Of a stretch of DNA of 64,000 bases, positions 1-7,170 are shown piece by piece. Made by a program: the position numbers and the translations under genes. Source of the stretch: Halobacillus ihumii (GTDB lineage Bacteria > Bacillota > Bacilli > Bacillales > Halobacillaceae). The notes below the pieces were generated by a model. The model saw only the letters and a program-made list of their open reading frames with translations. It was not told the origin of the DNA and made no database searches. Location of the stretch: assembly GCF_902726645.1 (NCBI RefSeq), contig NZ_CACVAO010000001.1, positions 3,296,636-3,360,635 of the forward strand, read 5' to 3'. Numbering within the stretch: the first letter of the stretch is position 1; each line of letters starts with the position of its first letter.

Positions 1-126
1 CTTGAGATGAGATTTCCCCTTACGCCAAGTAAGTAAGATTCCTCAGAGACGATGAGGTCGATAGGTCCGAGGTGGAAGCGTGGTGACACGTGGAGCTGAC
101 GGATACTAATCAATCGATGACTTAAC
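1..126 (+). rRNA. 23S ribosomal RNA, 3' end (partial)
   Basis: The sequence matches the conserved 3' terminal domain of Bacillaceae 23S rRNA, including GGTGGAAGCGTGGTGACACG and GGAGCTGACGGATACTAATC, and ends near GACTTAACTA. The gene starts upstream of the window. The exact mature end is estimated by analogy with B. subtilis. Confidence 0.97.
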
Positions 127-201
127 TATATTCAAAAAGTACAACTGACCGTTTGATACCTTGAGCGTCTTATCCAGTTTTGAGGGTTTTCAAAAAAACT
201 C

Positions 202-230
202 TTGATATTTTCCTTCAAGGATCTTATAAT
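202..230 (+). promoter_or_regulatory. Sigma-A promoter between 23S and 5S rRNA
   Basis: TTGATA at 202-207 and a perfect TATAAT at 225-230 are separated by exactly 17 nt. The promoter sits in the 23S-5S spacer about 30 bp before 5S, so it could transcribe 5S and the 15-tRNA array independently of the rRNA operon promoters. Seen in sequence; activity is inferred. Confidence 0.6.
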
Positions 231-261
231 ATATTTTGTCCTTGAAAAAGAATAATAGAGA

Positions 262-376
262 TCTGGTAACGATAGCGAAGAGGTCACACCTGTTCCCATG
301 CCGAACACAGCAGTTAAGCTCTTCAGCGCCGATGGTAGTCGGGTCGATCCCCGTGAGAGTAGGACGTTGCCAGGTT
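262..376 (+). rRNA. 5S ribosomal RNA
   Basis: About 115 nt with the conserved 5S core CGATAGCGAAGAGGTCACAC, CCGAACACAGCAGTTAAGCT and GCCGATGGTAGTCGG, and closing terminal helix (TCTGGTAACG with the region around CGTTGCCAGG). Lies between 23S rRNA and tRNA-Asn as in Bacillus rrn operons. Ends are approximate by one or two bases. Confidence 0.96.
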
Positions 377-386
377 TCACACTTAT

Positions 387-461
387 TCCACCGTAGCTCA
401 GTGGTAGAGCAATCGGCTGTTAACCGATCGGTCGTAGGTTCGAATCCTACCGGTGGAGCCA
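387..461 (+). tRNA. tRNA-Asn (GTT)
   Basis: Cloverleaf with acceptor TCCACCG paired to CGGTGGA, anticodon loop with GTT, T-loop GGTTCGAATCC and an encoded CCA end. First tRNA of a trnD-like array. Confidence 0.97.
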
Positions 462-466
462 TTTAC

Positions 467-559
467 GGAGAGCTGTCCGAGCTGGCCGAAGGAGCACGAT
501 TGGAATTCGTGTAAACCGTTTTCGCGGTTTCGAGGGTTCGAATCCCTCGCTCTCCGCCA
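467..559 (+). tRNA. tRNA-Ser (GGA)
   Basis: Class II tRNA with a long variable arm. Acceptor GGAGAGC pairs with GCTCTCC, anticodon stem CACGA/TCGTG encloses loop TTGGAAT (GGA), and CCA is encoded. Confidence 0.96.
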
Positions 560-577
560 TATCGAAGATATTCGTTT

Positions 578-652
578 GGCCCGTTGGTCAAGTGGTTAAG
601 ACACCGCCCTTTCACGGCGGTAACACGGGTTCGAATCCCGTACGGGTCACCA
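578..652 (+). tRNA. tRNA-Glu (TTC)
   Basis: Acceptor GGCCCGT pairs with ACGGGTC, anticodon TTC within stem CCGCC/GGCGG, T-loop GGTTCGAATCC and encoded CCA. Confidence 0.97.
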
Positions 653-707
653 AAAAATGTATGATGTACATATTTACATTACTCATGCTTTGGCACATTC
701 CTTTTGT

Positions 708-783
708 GGAGGATTAGCTCAGCTGGGAGAGCACTTGCCTTACAAGCAAGGGGTCGCAGGTTCGAGCCCTGCATCCTCCACCA
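708..783 (+). tRNA. tRNA-Val (TAC)
   Basis: Acceptor GGAGGAT pairs with ATCCTCC; anticodon stem CTTGC/GCAAG encloses CTTACAA (TAC); CCA is encoded. Confidence 0.97.
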
Positions 784-822
784 TCTATTTTCATAATAGC
801 TATAATCTAGTTGTTACATTGT

Positions 823-900
<78 letters not shown>

Positions 901-905
901 AATAC

Positions 906-982
906 GGTCCGGTAGTTCAGTTGGTTAGAATGCCTGCCTGTCACGCAGGAGGTCGCGGGTTCGAGTCCCGTCCGGACCGCCA
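906..982 (+). tRNA. tRNA-Asp (GTC)
   Basis: Acceptor GGTCCGG pairs with CCGGACC; anticodon GTC in stem CCTGC/GCAGG; CCA is encoded. Confidence 0.97.
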
Positions 983-1018
983 CTGATTACATATTTACAT
1001 ACAATCGTAGATTGATCT

Positions 1019-1094
<76 letters not shown>

Positions 1095-1106
1095 TTTCAT
1101 CAGCTT

Positions 1107-1182
1107 GCCGGCCTAGCTCAACTGGCAGAGCAACTGATTTGTAATCAGTAGGTTGGGGGTTCAAGTCCTCTGGCCGGCACCA
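1107..1182 (+). tRNA. tRNA-Thr (TGT)
   Basis: Acceptor GCCGGCC pairs with GGCCGGC; anticodon stem CTGAT/ATCAG encloses TTTGTAA (TGT); CCA is encoded. Confidence 0.97.
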
Positions 1183-1194
1183 TTTATTTAATAT

Positions 1195-1280
1195 GGAGGG
1201 ATAGCGAAGTTGGCCAAACGCGGCGGACTGTAAATCCGCTCCCATCGGGTTCGTAGGTTCGAGTCCTACTCCCTCCACCA
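1195..1280 (+). tRNA. tRNA-Tyr (GTA)
   Basis: Class II tRNA with a long variable arm (CTCCCATCGGGTTC region). Acceptor GGAGGGA pairs with TCCCTCC; anticodon GTA in loop CTGTAAA; CCA is encoded. Confidence 0.96.
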
Positions 1281-1289
1281 TTTATTCAT

Positions 1290-1360
1290 AGGGGTATAGT
1301 TTAATGGTAAAACTACGGTCTCCAAAACCGTCAATGTGGGTTCGATTCCTACTACCCCTG
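1290..1360 (+). tRNA. tRNA-Trp (CCA anticodon)
   Basis: Acceptor AGGGGTA pairs with TACCCCT, discriminator G at 1360, anticodon CCA in loop CTCCAAA. The genome continues with CTT rather than CCA, so the 3' CCA must be added by tRNA nucleotidyltransferase, unlike most neighbours. Confidence 0.95.
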
Positions 1361-1375
1361 CTTTTCTATCATTAT

Positions 1376-1452
1376 GGCGGCTATGGCGAAGGGGTTAACG
1401 CACCGGATTGTGGTTCCGGCATGCGTGGGTTCAAATCCCACTAGTCGCCCCA
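1376..1452 (+). tRNA. tRNA-His (GTG)
   Basis: Carries the G-1 base (1376) opposite C73, the identity element of tRNA-His. Acceptor GCGGCTA pairs with TAGTCGC; anticodon GTG in loop TTGTGGT; CCA is encoded. Confidence 0.96.
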
Positions 1453-1474
1453 TTTTTTTCAATGAAAATGTTGT

Positions 1475-1549
1475 TGGGCCATAGCCAAGCGGTAAGGCAA
1501 CGGTTTTTGGTACCGTCATGCGCTGGTTCGAATCCAGCTGGCCCAGCCA
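1475..1549 (+). tRNA. tRNA-Gln (TTG)
   Basis: Acceptor TGGGCCA pairs with TGGCCCA; anticodon TTG in loop TTTTGGT; T-loop GGTTCGAATCC; CCA is encoded. Confidence 0.96.
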
Positions 1550-1555
1550 TTCAAT

Positions 1556-1630
1556 GCGGGAGTAGTTCAGTGGTAGAACACCACCTTGCCAAGGTGGGGG
1601 TCGCGGGTTCGAATCCCGTCTCCCGCTCCA
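1556..1630 (+). tRNA. tRNA-Gly (GCC)
   Basis: Acceptor GCGGGAG pairs with CTCCCGC; anticodon GCC in loop TTGCCAA with stem CACCT/AGGTG; CCA is encoded. Confidence 0.97.
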
Positions 1631-1673
1631 TTTTCTATTCATAATATTGAAATGATTGTATAGAATGTAATAT

Positions 1674-1747
1674 GGCGGCATAGCCAAGCGGTAAGGCAGA
1701 GGACTGCAACTCCTTTATCACCGGTTCGATTCCGGTTGCCGCCTCCA
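1674..1747 (+). tRNA. tRNA-Cys (GCA)
   Basis: Acceptor GGCGGCA pairs with TGCCGCC; anticodon GCA in loop CTGCAAC; discriminator T and encoded CCA. Confidence 0.96.
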
Positions 1748-1748
1748 T

Positions 1749-1830
1749 GCCGGTGTGGCGGAATTGGCAGACGCGCACGACTCAAAATCGTGTTCCTCAC
1801 GGAGTGCCGGTTCGACCCCGGCCACCGGTA
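1749..1830 (+). tRNA. tRNA-Leu (CAA)
   Basis: Class II tRNA beginning one base after tRNA-Cys. Acceptor GCCGGTG pairs with CACCGGT (G1-U72 wobble); anticodon CAA in loop CTCAAAA; long variable arm. Ends with discriminator A at 1830 and continues TTA, so no CCA is encoded. Last tRNA of the array. Confidence 0.95.
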
Positions 1831-1844
1831 TTAAAAAGTCGCAT

Positions 1845-1883
1845 AAAGACGGTATCTAACGACGGTTAGGTACCGTCTTTTTT
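1845..1883 (+). terminator. Terminator of rRNA/tRNA array
   Basis: Stem AGACGGTATCTAAC pairs with GTTAGGTACCGTCT (one G-U wobble) around a short GACG loop, followed by a run of T. It directly follows tRNA-Leu. Confidence 0.88.
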
Positions 1884-1967
1884 ACGTTCAATTTACGTTA
1901 ATTGGTCGTGTTACCTTACGATAAGTGACCGCTTTTCTATTTTCGATTAGGAGGGCATACTTTTTTT

Positions 1968-2429
1968 ATGTCTAGGCGGAATAATCGGTTAAACGGTCGA
2001 GAGTTAGAAGAAGTAAGAAAAAGATACAAGGTATGAACTAACGATTTACGAAACATTATCGTTAATTCATAGCTGAGAGAATGGAAAGCCTTACGAGAGT
2101 GTAACGATTTTGGACGTTTTCTAGTTCATACATGAGGGACGTTAGATTTAAACGTGGTCGTACGTCATGATATCGACAATTATATCGAAGAATTGAAACA
2201 TACTCGGTGATTGAAAACCGGTACGATCAACACGAAGTTACGACCGATTAGGACGCTATTTAACTTTCTATATGACGGTGCTTATACATCCTTAGCGTCA
2301 GGATGGCGAAGGTGCATTCGTAAGCACGGTCGGCTAGGACTTATAGTCGCAGGAATCAACGTTAAAGAAGAGAATCATAGTTTTAAAATAATTGTACTAA
2401 TTTGGTATTTTAGTTGCAGGAAAATTTAG
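1968..2429 (+). pseudogene. Decayed tyrosine recombinase (phage integrase) N-terminal fragment
   Basis: One frame from ATG 1968 retains coding character but is broken by four in-frame stops at 2034, 2070, 2133 and 2208. Between and after the stops it reads HDIDNYIEELKHTR, then LKTGTINTKLRPIRTLFNFL, the pattern of the N-terminal SAM-like core-binding domain of tyrosine recombinases (DI..YI..LK, NT...R..AIR.FFNFL). After about 2280 the similarity fades and no catalytic domain with the RHRY residues follows. It lies just downstream of tRNA-Leu, the usual location of an integrase whose element used a tRNA as attachment site. The family assignment is from recall of the pattern; the decay is directly visible. 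Confidence 0.7.
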
Positions 2430-2495
2430 TAAGTGATAGAGTTATTTTGTAATTATCTTAAAATAATTAATATTTCTACAGAAAGTTGGCTAACT

Positions 2496-2669
2496 ATGAT
2501 CAAGGAGTGCCCAGAATGTAATGGCAAAGAATTTGCGCAGGGTAGTGACTATATGCATGTGAGGCCGTTAGGAAAAAAACTTTCAAGTGGTACGAATAAG
2601 ATTATCACTTATTGTAAGAATTGTGGCGAGATTGTTTCAGCGAGACTTGAAAATCCGGAAAAGCTGTGA
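2496..2669 (+). CDS. Small zinc-ribbon protein (annotated as TFIIIB-like in Bacilli)
   Basis: A 57-residue protein with two CxxC knuckles, C5-P-E-C8 and C40-K-N-C43, spaced as in a zinc ribbon. Short Bacillaceae proteins of this length and layout are often labelled transcription initiation factor TFIIIB, a name resting only on the zinc ribbon; no function is established. The start at ATG 2496 is chosen because the family begins just before the first CxxC. A longer reading from GTG 2433 has a somewhat better ribosome binding site (AGGAAAA) but adds residues unlike the family. A terminator follows. Confidence 0.7.
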   Translation: MIKECPECNGKEFAQGSDYMHVRPLGKKLSSGTNKIITYCKNCGEIVSARLENPEKL

Positions 2670-2722
2670 TTATTAATCTAGGATGAATTTAGGAAAAAGT
2701 ATATACTTAAAATTGAAAATCA

Positions 2723-2746
2723 ACCGCCATACTTTGGCGGTTTTTT
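2723..2746 (+). terminator. Rho-independent terminator
   Basis: ACCGCC/GGCGGT stem with loop ATACTTT and a six-T tail, placed about 55 bp after the zinc-ribbon gene. Confidence 0.85.
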
Positions 2747-2826
2747 ACTGGAATAATTTACACGTTTATGCGACTTTGTTACGATAATATTACAATAAAG
2801 ATGAGAAAAAGGTGGGATACGAAAAA

Positions 2827-3381
2827 ATGACATTTAAAAGGACGATTTGGACCCTCGGCATTATTGCCTTCCTGGTGTTAGGCGTGTTCGTTTACCTTGT
2901 TGTTGCGGACGTAATGACGAAGGAGGATGTGGCAAGCGAGTCTAGTCAAACGGAGGAAGATGCAAGCGATTCCGGTCAAACGAAGGAAGCGGAAGCCGGG
3001 GAGGTTTCAACAGAGAAAATTGAAGAAACGCAAGCAACCGTTGGAGAAGCAAATAAAGATGTTGGGGAGTTTGTTTCAAAGACACATGATTTTTACAATG
3101 ATACAACAGGTTATGGGGCGATCGCCTCTTTAAATTGGAATGACCAAAGGAAAAAGGCCGAAACTATTCTTTCACAGATCGAGACGTTAAAACCGAATGT
3201 AACGTCAGATAGTCTTAAGTCTGATTTGGAGGAAATTGGGTCTTATGCATCGGCAGCTCTGGAGAATAAGGATAAAGAAACGGTTCGTAATCTTCACCGA
3301 ATGTTTCATGATCTGGATATTGCGTTAAATTCTTATAGTGGGACTGACAAAGTTTGGGGAATTACCGAAACGCTAGATTAG
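2827..3381 (+). CDS. Membrane-anchored hypothetical protein
   Basis: A 184-residue protein. Residues about 5-28 form one hydrophobic segment preceded by K-R, so it is likely a type II anchor with the rest outside; no lipobox cysteine. Residues about 32-75 are an acidic, low-complexity linker rich in E, S, T and Q. The C-terminal half (about 80-180) is predicted helical, with no motif I recognise. The start at ATG 2827 has AGGTGGG 13 nt upstream; GTG 2812 is an alternative that would add five residues. It stands alone between a terminator and the Spo0E-like gene. The low-complexity linker suggests a spacer through the cell wall, which is inference. Confidence 0.75.
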   Translation: MTFKRTIWTLGIIAFLVLGVFVYLVVADVMTKEDVASESSQTEEDASDSGQTKEAEAGEVSTEKIEETQATVGEANKDVGEFVSKTHDFYNDTTGYGAIASLNWNDQRKKAETILSQIETLKPNVTSDSLKSDLEEIGSYASAALENKDKETVRNLHRMFHDLDIALNSYSGTDKVWGITETLD

Positions 3382-3551
3382 AAAACGCCTGGTAAAGTTT
3401 TTTTTATAACGTATGTAGAATGAAAGCGAATTCATGGTGTCTTGATTTGTCTTGTTTTATCTTTCTTTGTCAAAAGCATTTACATACACTTTATAATCCT
3501 AGATAATAATGTCTGGTTGTGACAAAAATATATAGGAGATGTGGGGAATTG

Positions 3552-3731
3552 TTGAATGTAAGACAGTTGATAAAGTGGTGTATCGATAAAAAGAGAGTTG
3601 AAATGATTGAACTTGGCATGGAAAAGGGACTTACCAACAAAGAAGTCATTAAATGCAGTCAGCAGTTAGATGAGCTGCTCAACGTTTATAGCAAGGTGAT
3701 GGGAGAGAGTCAGCTTACCTCTTCTGTATAA
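3552..3731 (+). CDS. Spo0E-like sporulation regulatory protein (aspartyl-phosphate phosphatase)
   Basis: A 59-residue protein carrying the Spo0E family signature MIELGMEKGLTNKEVIKCSQ followed by LDELLNVY, two helices forming the hairpin that docks on a response regulator. Members dephosphorylate Spo0A~P and so delay sporulation. The S-Q-x-L-D segment corresponds to the conserved SxxxD region of the family. The start is uncertain: TTG 3552 (or TTG 3549) follows AGGAGATGTGGGG; GTG 3519 lies upstream of that site and has no ribosome binding site of its own. Stands alone, followed by a hairpin shared with the convergent gene at 3859. Confidence 0.85.
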   Translation: MNVRQLIKWCIDKKRVEMIELGMEKGLTNKEVIKCSQQLDELLNVYSKVMGESQLTSSV

Positions 3732-3821
3732 TTCGCCTGAGGAGATAACGTGGCGGACAGCTGATGATGATTACACATATTCAAGTAAAAGAATGTACTT
3801 ATAAATAATAGTTCGTATCAG

Positions 3822-3860
3822 AAGGTTCCCTGGCGGTGTGTAAGCCTTGGAACCTTGTTT
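3822..3860. terminator. Hairpin between convergent genes
   Basis: AAGGTTCC (3822-3829) pairs with GGAACCTT (3849-3856), with a short T run on the plus side. It lies between the ends of the Spo0E-like gene and the minus-strand gene at 3859, so it could serve both. Confidence 0.55.
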
Positions 3861-4065
3861 ACTTTTTCATGTAATTGAGTTCAGCTCCAATAGACTTTAA
3901 GATTTCTTTCTTAAGTTCTCGCTTTTGCTCCAAAACTTCTCTGCTGTAGCCGGGATTTAGTTGGTTGATATACTTGTTGAGATCTTCTAGGTCAGCTTGT
4001 GCTTCTGTTTCCAACTCTTGAAGGTTGGTGATCTTTTCGTGTAATGGTTCGTTCCAATTTAACAT
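3859..4065 (-). CDS. Small helical hypothetical protein
   Basis: 68 residues, highly charged and rich in E, K, L and N, with heptad-like spacing of leucines and isoleucines over residues 10-62 that suggests a coiled coil. No transmembrane segment or known domain. Support for a real gene: ATG preceded by AGGAG with about 9 nt spacing, and end flush against a hairpin. Function unknown. Confidence 0.7.
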   Translation of the reverse strand: MLNWNEPLHEKITNLQELETEAQADLEDLNKYINQLNPGYSREVLEQKRELKKEILKSIGAELNYMKK

Positions 4066-4161
4066 GTAGCTCAGCTCCTGAAAAAATAGATATTTTGATC
4101 TAGTATAGCCAGTTCTACTGCTAGAATATACATTTCGGGCTGTTCACTCCACGATAATTAT

Positions 4162-4203
4162 AAAAAACGACCTGACACCTCATGTAGTGTCAGGTCGTTT
4201 TTC
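4162..4203. terminator. Bidirectional terminator overlapping the FUSC gene stop
   Basis: Perfect 16-bp arms AAAAACGACCTGACAC and GTGTCAGGTCGTTTTT around an 8-nt loop, with A and T tracts on both sides. The stop codon of the minus-strand gene (complement of TCA at 4190-4192) lies inside the stem. Confidence 0.85.
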
Positions 4204-6376
4204 GGTCTTTTTCTTCCGCGCCCATTTCTTTTCCTAAGAGGACGATCGATTGATTAATCCTCCATACATAGTAAAGATGATGGATGAGATCACTTTGGCT
4301 CCCGTTATGGGCAGGCGCGTATTGTTCGATTTGTTTTCTCTCTTCATTCATATTAAATGTGACTCCGCTTCGATCTCCTGTCGTCATCATATGAGTTAGC
4401 GTCTCTATGTTGGAGTTGAATTTCTCCTCCATTGAGATGAAAACAGCCTCGAACTCTTCAGGATAAGTAAAATGCTTCTGATAGGAGGAAGCTACCAGGT
4501 GTTTGGCGTAATAGTTGATCGCTGTAAAAATCGTGATCCACCGCGGCAGTTCACGATGTCTTAGGGCTCCCGGCCGTTGAAGAAGCGATTTGGACTCATC
4601 CTTTATTGCTTGAACCTTTTCATCCATTTTAAAGGCATGGTCAGCCAGCTCTTTAATGTCCATAGGTTCACGAAAACTGTGGATATACTGGGTCACATAT
4701 GAACTGAGTTCTTCAAGGTAGTCATTAAAGGCTTCTGATACTTTTTCCATCGTTTTCTTGGGGAAAATCAGTGCCGCAATGGTTAAGGCAATGGCTGCCC
4801 CTGCAATAGTGTCTATTACTCGTGCTTCTAATAGAGCGAAGCTGATTCCCCCTAGTAATAGGTCATACATAAAGGCGATGAGCAATGTGATGAGCATGCT
4901 CATTAGTGTGTAAGAGACCGCAACAATGTAAAAAGCTAAAAATACAACAGTAAAAAGAAGCACGATTTCTATAATGGAATGTCCTGAAACGGCTTTGGCT
5001 AATACGAAGCCAATTACGGCTCCAATGACTGTTCCTACTGAGCGCTGCAAGCCTTTCATATACGTGCGGCCTACGGACTCCGTCCCGAGCTGGACGATAA
5101 AGGTAGTTAACAATACCCAATAGGGCTGCACTGGTGAGATGAGATGCCCGACAATAATCGCGATGGTCCCAGCTATTAGCGATTGGTAGGCCTTTTTGGT
5201 AGAGGGCTTTAACTTCTGGTTTTCCTCTTGACCTTCCTTGTCTGCTTCACTTGTTTCCTCTTCCTTTTCTTTAGCAGGTTGTTGGCCTGAGTGCAGCGAC
5301 TGTTGGATGGCTAACGCCCCATTCGTTACATGTGAAGCAATCGATTCGATTCTGCGTATTAAATAAAGCCATCCTTCAGGTCGTGAATTTTGTCTGGCAA
5401 ACAAATGATTACTCATGTGGCGCAGCTCTTTGGTAGCTGCTTGAGCCTTTGCAAGATTTTGAACTTCATAATCTTGTGAAAGGACTTCTGCTTTGTGAAG
5501 AGAGGTAATGACTTTTGCTAAAAGGTCTTGTAATTCTTTTGCCTCTAGTGCATCTTCCTTCTTCAAACGTTGGAGGGAATCGGCCAGGGTTACAACGAGC
5601 ATCGACGTATCAAAAACATACAGTCTTAATTGTGAGGTGGTAAGACCTGGCCAGACTTCTGTTACATCCTGAGTGTTAAGGTCTGTTGCGACATGACTGG
5701 CATATTCCCTAAGCTTACTGACATTATATTGAAGCTTTTTAATGCGGGTATGGTTGATCTCTGGATCCTGAATGATTTCGATTAGAAGATCGAACGCTAA
5801 GTTAGCTTGGATATGAAAAGAACGCATGCTTCTTTTTAACAGTTGGGCTGAATCTTTAAAGACGATAAAGTTATATAAAAATGCGAATGCTCCCCCGATC
5901 ACGATCCCCAAATAAAACCAGGGGAATTGACTAGGAGACAGTCCTAAAAAAGAAGATAAATAAACCGTCATAAATCCAATCATGCCAAGAGAAAAATAAC
6001 GACTTCCAAAACGTGAAAAGTAAAATCCGCAAAAAATGATCAAAATCATAAGCGCGGAAACTAGGTAAGCGTTCGAGGCTAACAAAGAACCTGCTGTCAC
6101 TCCACATGCAGCGGAGACTCCGAGCAGCAAAGTAGTTACTTTCTTCTTCTCTTTCGTGTCATCCATTACGGTCATAATACCAAGCATACCTGTAATTCCT
6201 GCCACAATAGCTGGCATCAGGGGAGGTTGTCCTAATAAATTCAGAACAAGGATGACGGTGACGACAGCGGAAATCAAGCTAATCGTTGCTTTTCCAGCTT
6301 GGTTGAGCCTTTTTCTACCTGGGTCTGAGGCGAGAAAACGGCTTATCCAATAGTTTTTTCTTTGTAATAACCTCAA
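4190..6376 (-). CDS. FUSC family membrane protein (putative aromatic acid/small-molecule exporter)
   Basis: 728 residues with the duplicated FUSC layout: a hydrophobic block of about six segments at residues 28-175, a long helical cytoplasmic stretch with a charged E/K-rich linker near 370-395, a second hydrophobic block at about 400-545 containing QPYWVLLTTFIV and GRTYMKGLQR, the typical FUSC core, and a helical C-terminal domain. The family includes YccS and the AaeB efflux subunit; substrate here is unknown. The start is TTG 6376 with AAAGAAGG upstream; no in-frame ATG lies nearby. Single-gene unit ended by a strong bidirectional hairpin. Confidence 0.88.
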   Translation of the reverse strand: MRLLQRKNYWISRFLASDPGRKRLNQAGKATISLISAVVTVILVLNLLGQPPLMPAIVAGITGMLGIMTVMDDTKEKKKVTTLLLGVSAACGVTAGSLLASNAYLVSALMILIIFCGFYFSRFGSRYFSLGMIGFMTVYLSSFLGLSPSQFPWFYLGIVIGGAFAFLYNFIVFKDSAQLLKRSMRSFHIQANLAFDLLIEIIQDPEINHTRIKKLQYNVSKLREYASHVATDLNTQDVTEVWPGLTTSQLRLYVFDTSMLVVTLADSLQRLKKEDALEAKELQDLLAKVITSLHKAEVLSQDYEVQNLAKAQAATKELRHMSNHLFARQNSRPEGWLYLIRRIESIASHVTNGALAIQQSLHSGQQPAKEKEEETSEADKEGQEENQKLKPSTKKAYQSLIAGTIAIIVGHLISPVQPYWVLLTTFIVQLGTESVGRTYMKGLQRSVGTVIGAVIGFVLAKAVSGHSIIEIVLLFTVVFLAFYIVAVSYTLMSMLITLLIAFMYDLLLGGISFALLEARVIDTIAGAAIALTIAALIFPKKTMEKVSEAFNDYLEELSSYVTQYIHSFREPMDIKELADHAFKMDEKVQAIKDESKSLLQRPGALRHRELPRWITIFTAINYYAKHLVASSYQKHFTYPEEFEAVFISMEEKFNSNIETLTHMMTTGDRSGVTFNMNEERKQIEQYAPAHNGSQSDLIHHLYYVWRINQSIVLLGKEMGAEEKDRKTT

Positions 6377-6577
6377 TGTTTCATCAACCTTCTTTATTAA
6401 AATCGCTTTTTGTGCTCTCCTTATCGTAAGTCTCTTTGACCGTCAATTCAACTGTTTCAGTTTAAATAATATGGTAATTATCTGTACTTACCATGTAGAG
6501 GGTAATCACAGTGAATACGAGAAGCAAAGCCATGAATTGTCTTTTTTGACAAAGAAACGACTAGCGCACTATTCGGA
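6377..6577. other. Intergenic region without recognised gene
   Basis: Upstream of the FUSC gene. AT-rich; likely holds the minus-strand promoter of that gene, but I see no clear -35/-10 pair or conserved operator. Confidence 0.5.
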
Positions 6578-6637
6578 TTAAGGATTAAATAGATAACTCC
6601 ACATATAAAGGCCGGTACCGATCATTAAATTGATCAT
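6578..6637 (-). CDS. Putative 19-residue membrane peptide
   Basis: The peptide MINLMIGTGLYMWSYLFNP is hydrophobic enough for one short membrane-inserted helix. It is preceded by AGGAG with 7-nt spacing to ATG 6637, a near-ideal ribosome binding site, which is the main reason to take it as real. Many Bacillaceae encode single-pass peptides of this kind, but I do not recognise this one. A longer in-frame reading to 6763 lacks a binding site. Confidence 0.45.
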   Translation of the reverse strand: MINLMIGTGLYMWSYLFNP

Positions 6638-6757
6638 GTGAAAGCTCCTCATTTGAATTATTATTGTGAAAGTATGGACTAATGTATAAATTGGCTGGGG
6701 AACTACTATACTAGTAATAGATGAGATAAACTTTCGACAAAAATCGATAGTTTCGTG

Positions 6758-6786
6758 TTGCATCCTTTAAATAGGATTGTTATAAT
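6758..6786 (+). promoter_or_regulatory. Sigma-A promoter for tRNA-Gly unit
   Basis: TTGCAT (6758-6763), 17-nt spacer and perfect TATAAT (6781-6786). Transcription starting near 6793 would include the truncated tRNA-Gly copy and then the intact tRNA-Gly, ending at the hairpin at 7082. Confidence 0.7.
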
Positions 6787-6817
6787 TTGAATTACGGTTT
6801 CGAAATAAGAACGATTT

Positions 6818-6868
6818 GCGGGTGTAGTTTAGTGGTAAAACCTCAGCCACGAGCGAAACTTCACCGAG
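6818..6868 (+). pseudogene. Truncated tRNA-Gly copy (tRNA pseudogene)
   Basis: The first 31 nt (6818-6848) are identical to the 5' half of the intact tRNA-Gly at 6962: acceptor strand, D arm and 5' side of the anticodon stem. The anticodon itself and the 3' stem strand are missing. Short islands ACGAG and TTCACC that follow resemble scattered bases of the 3' half, so the copy may be an internally deleted tRNA. It cannot fold as a cloverleaf. Confidence 0.75.
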
Positions 6869-6961
6869 TAAGCTTCGAGTTGCCCGCCCCGATTAGCTTC
6901 TTCGAATAAGCTAGTAAGAGGTAAGGGCATGTAAAAATGTGGCTAATGAAACTGTTTAAAT

Positions 6962-7035
6962 GCGGGTGTAGTTTAGTGGTAAAACCTCAGCCTTCCAAGC
7001 TGATGACGAGGGTTCGATTCCCTTCACCCGCTCCA
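6962..7035 (+). tRNA. tRNA-Gly (TCC)
   Basis: Acceptor GCGGGTG pairs with CACCCGC; anticodon stem TCAGC/GCTGA encloses CTTCCAA (TCC); T-loop GGTTCGATTCC; discriminator T and encoded CCA. Intact partner of the truncated copy upstream. Confidence 0.96.
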
Positions 7036-7081
7036 TGACTACCAATTGAGTAGGAAGCAATAATACCTAAATATGTGAGCC

Positions 7082-7127
7082 AACGCAGTGTTTCGTTTAT
7101 TCAAGTAACGAAGCATTGCGTTTTTTA
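7082..7127 (+). terminator. Terminator of tRNA-Gly unit
   Basis: AACGCAGTGTTTCGTT pairs with AACGAAGCATTGCGTT (G-U wobbles at two places) and is followed by six T. Confidence 0.85.
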
Positions 7128-7170
7128 ATGAAGCTGGTAGGATACATAGGTAGTAGAGGAGTGACGTGCT

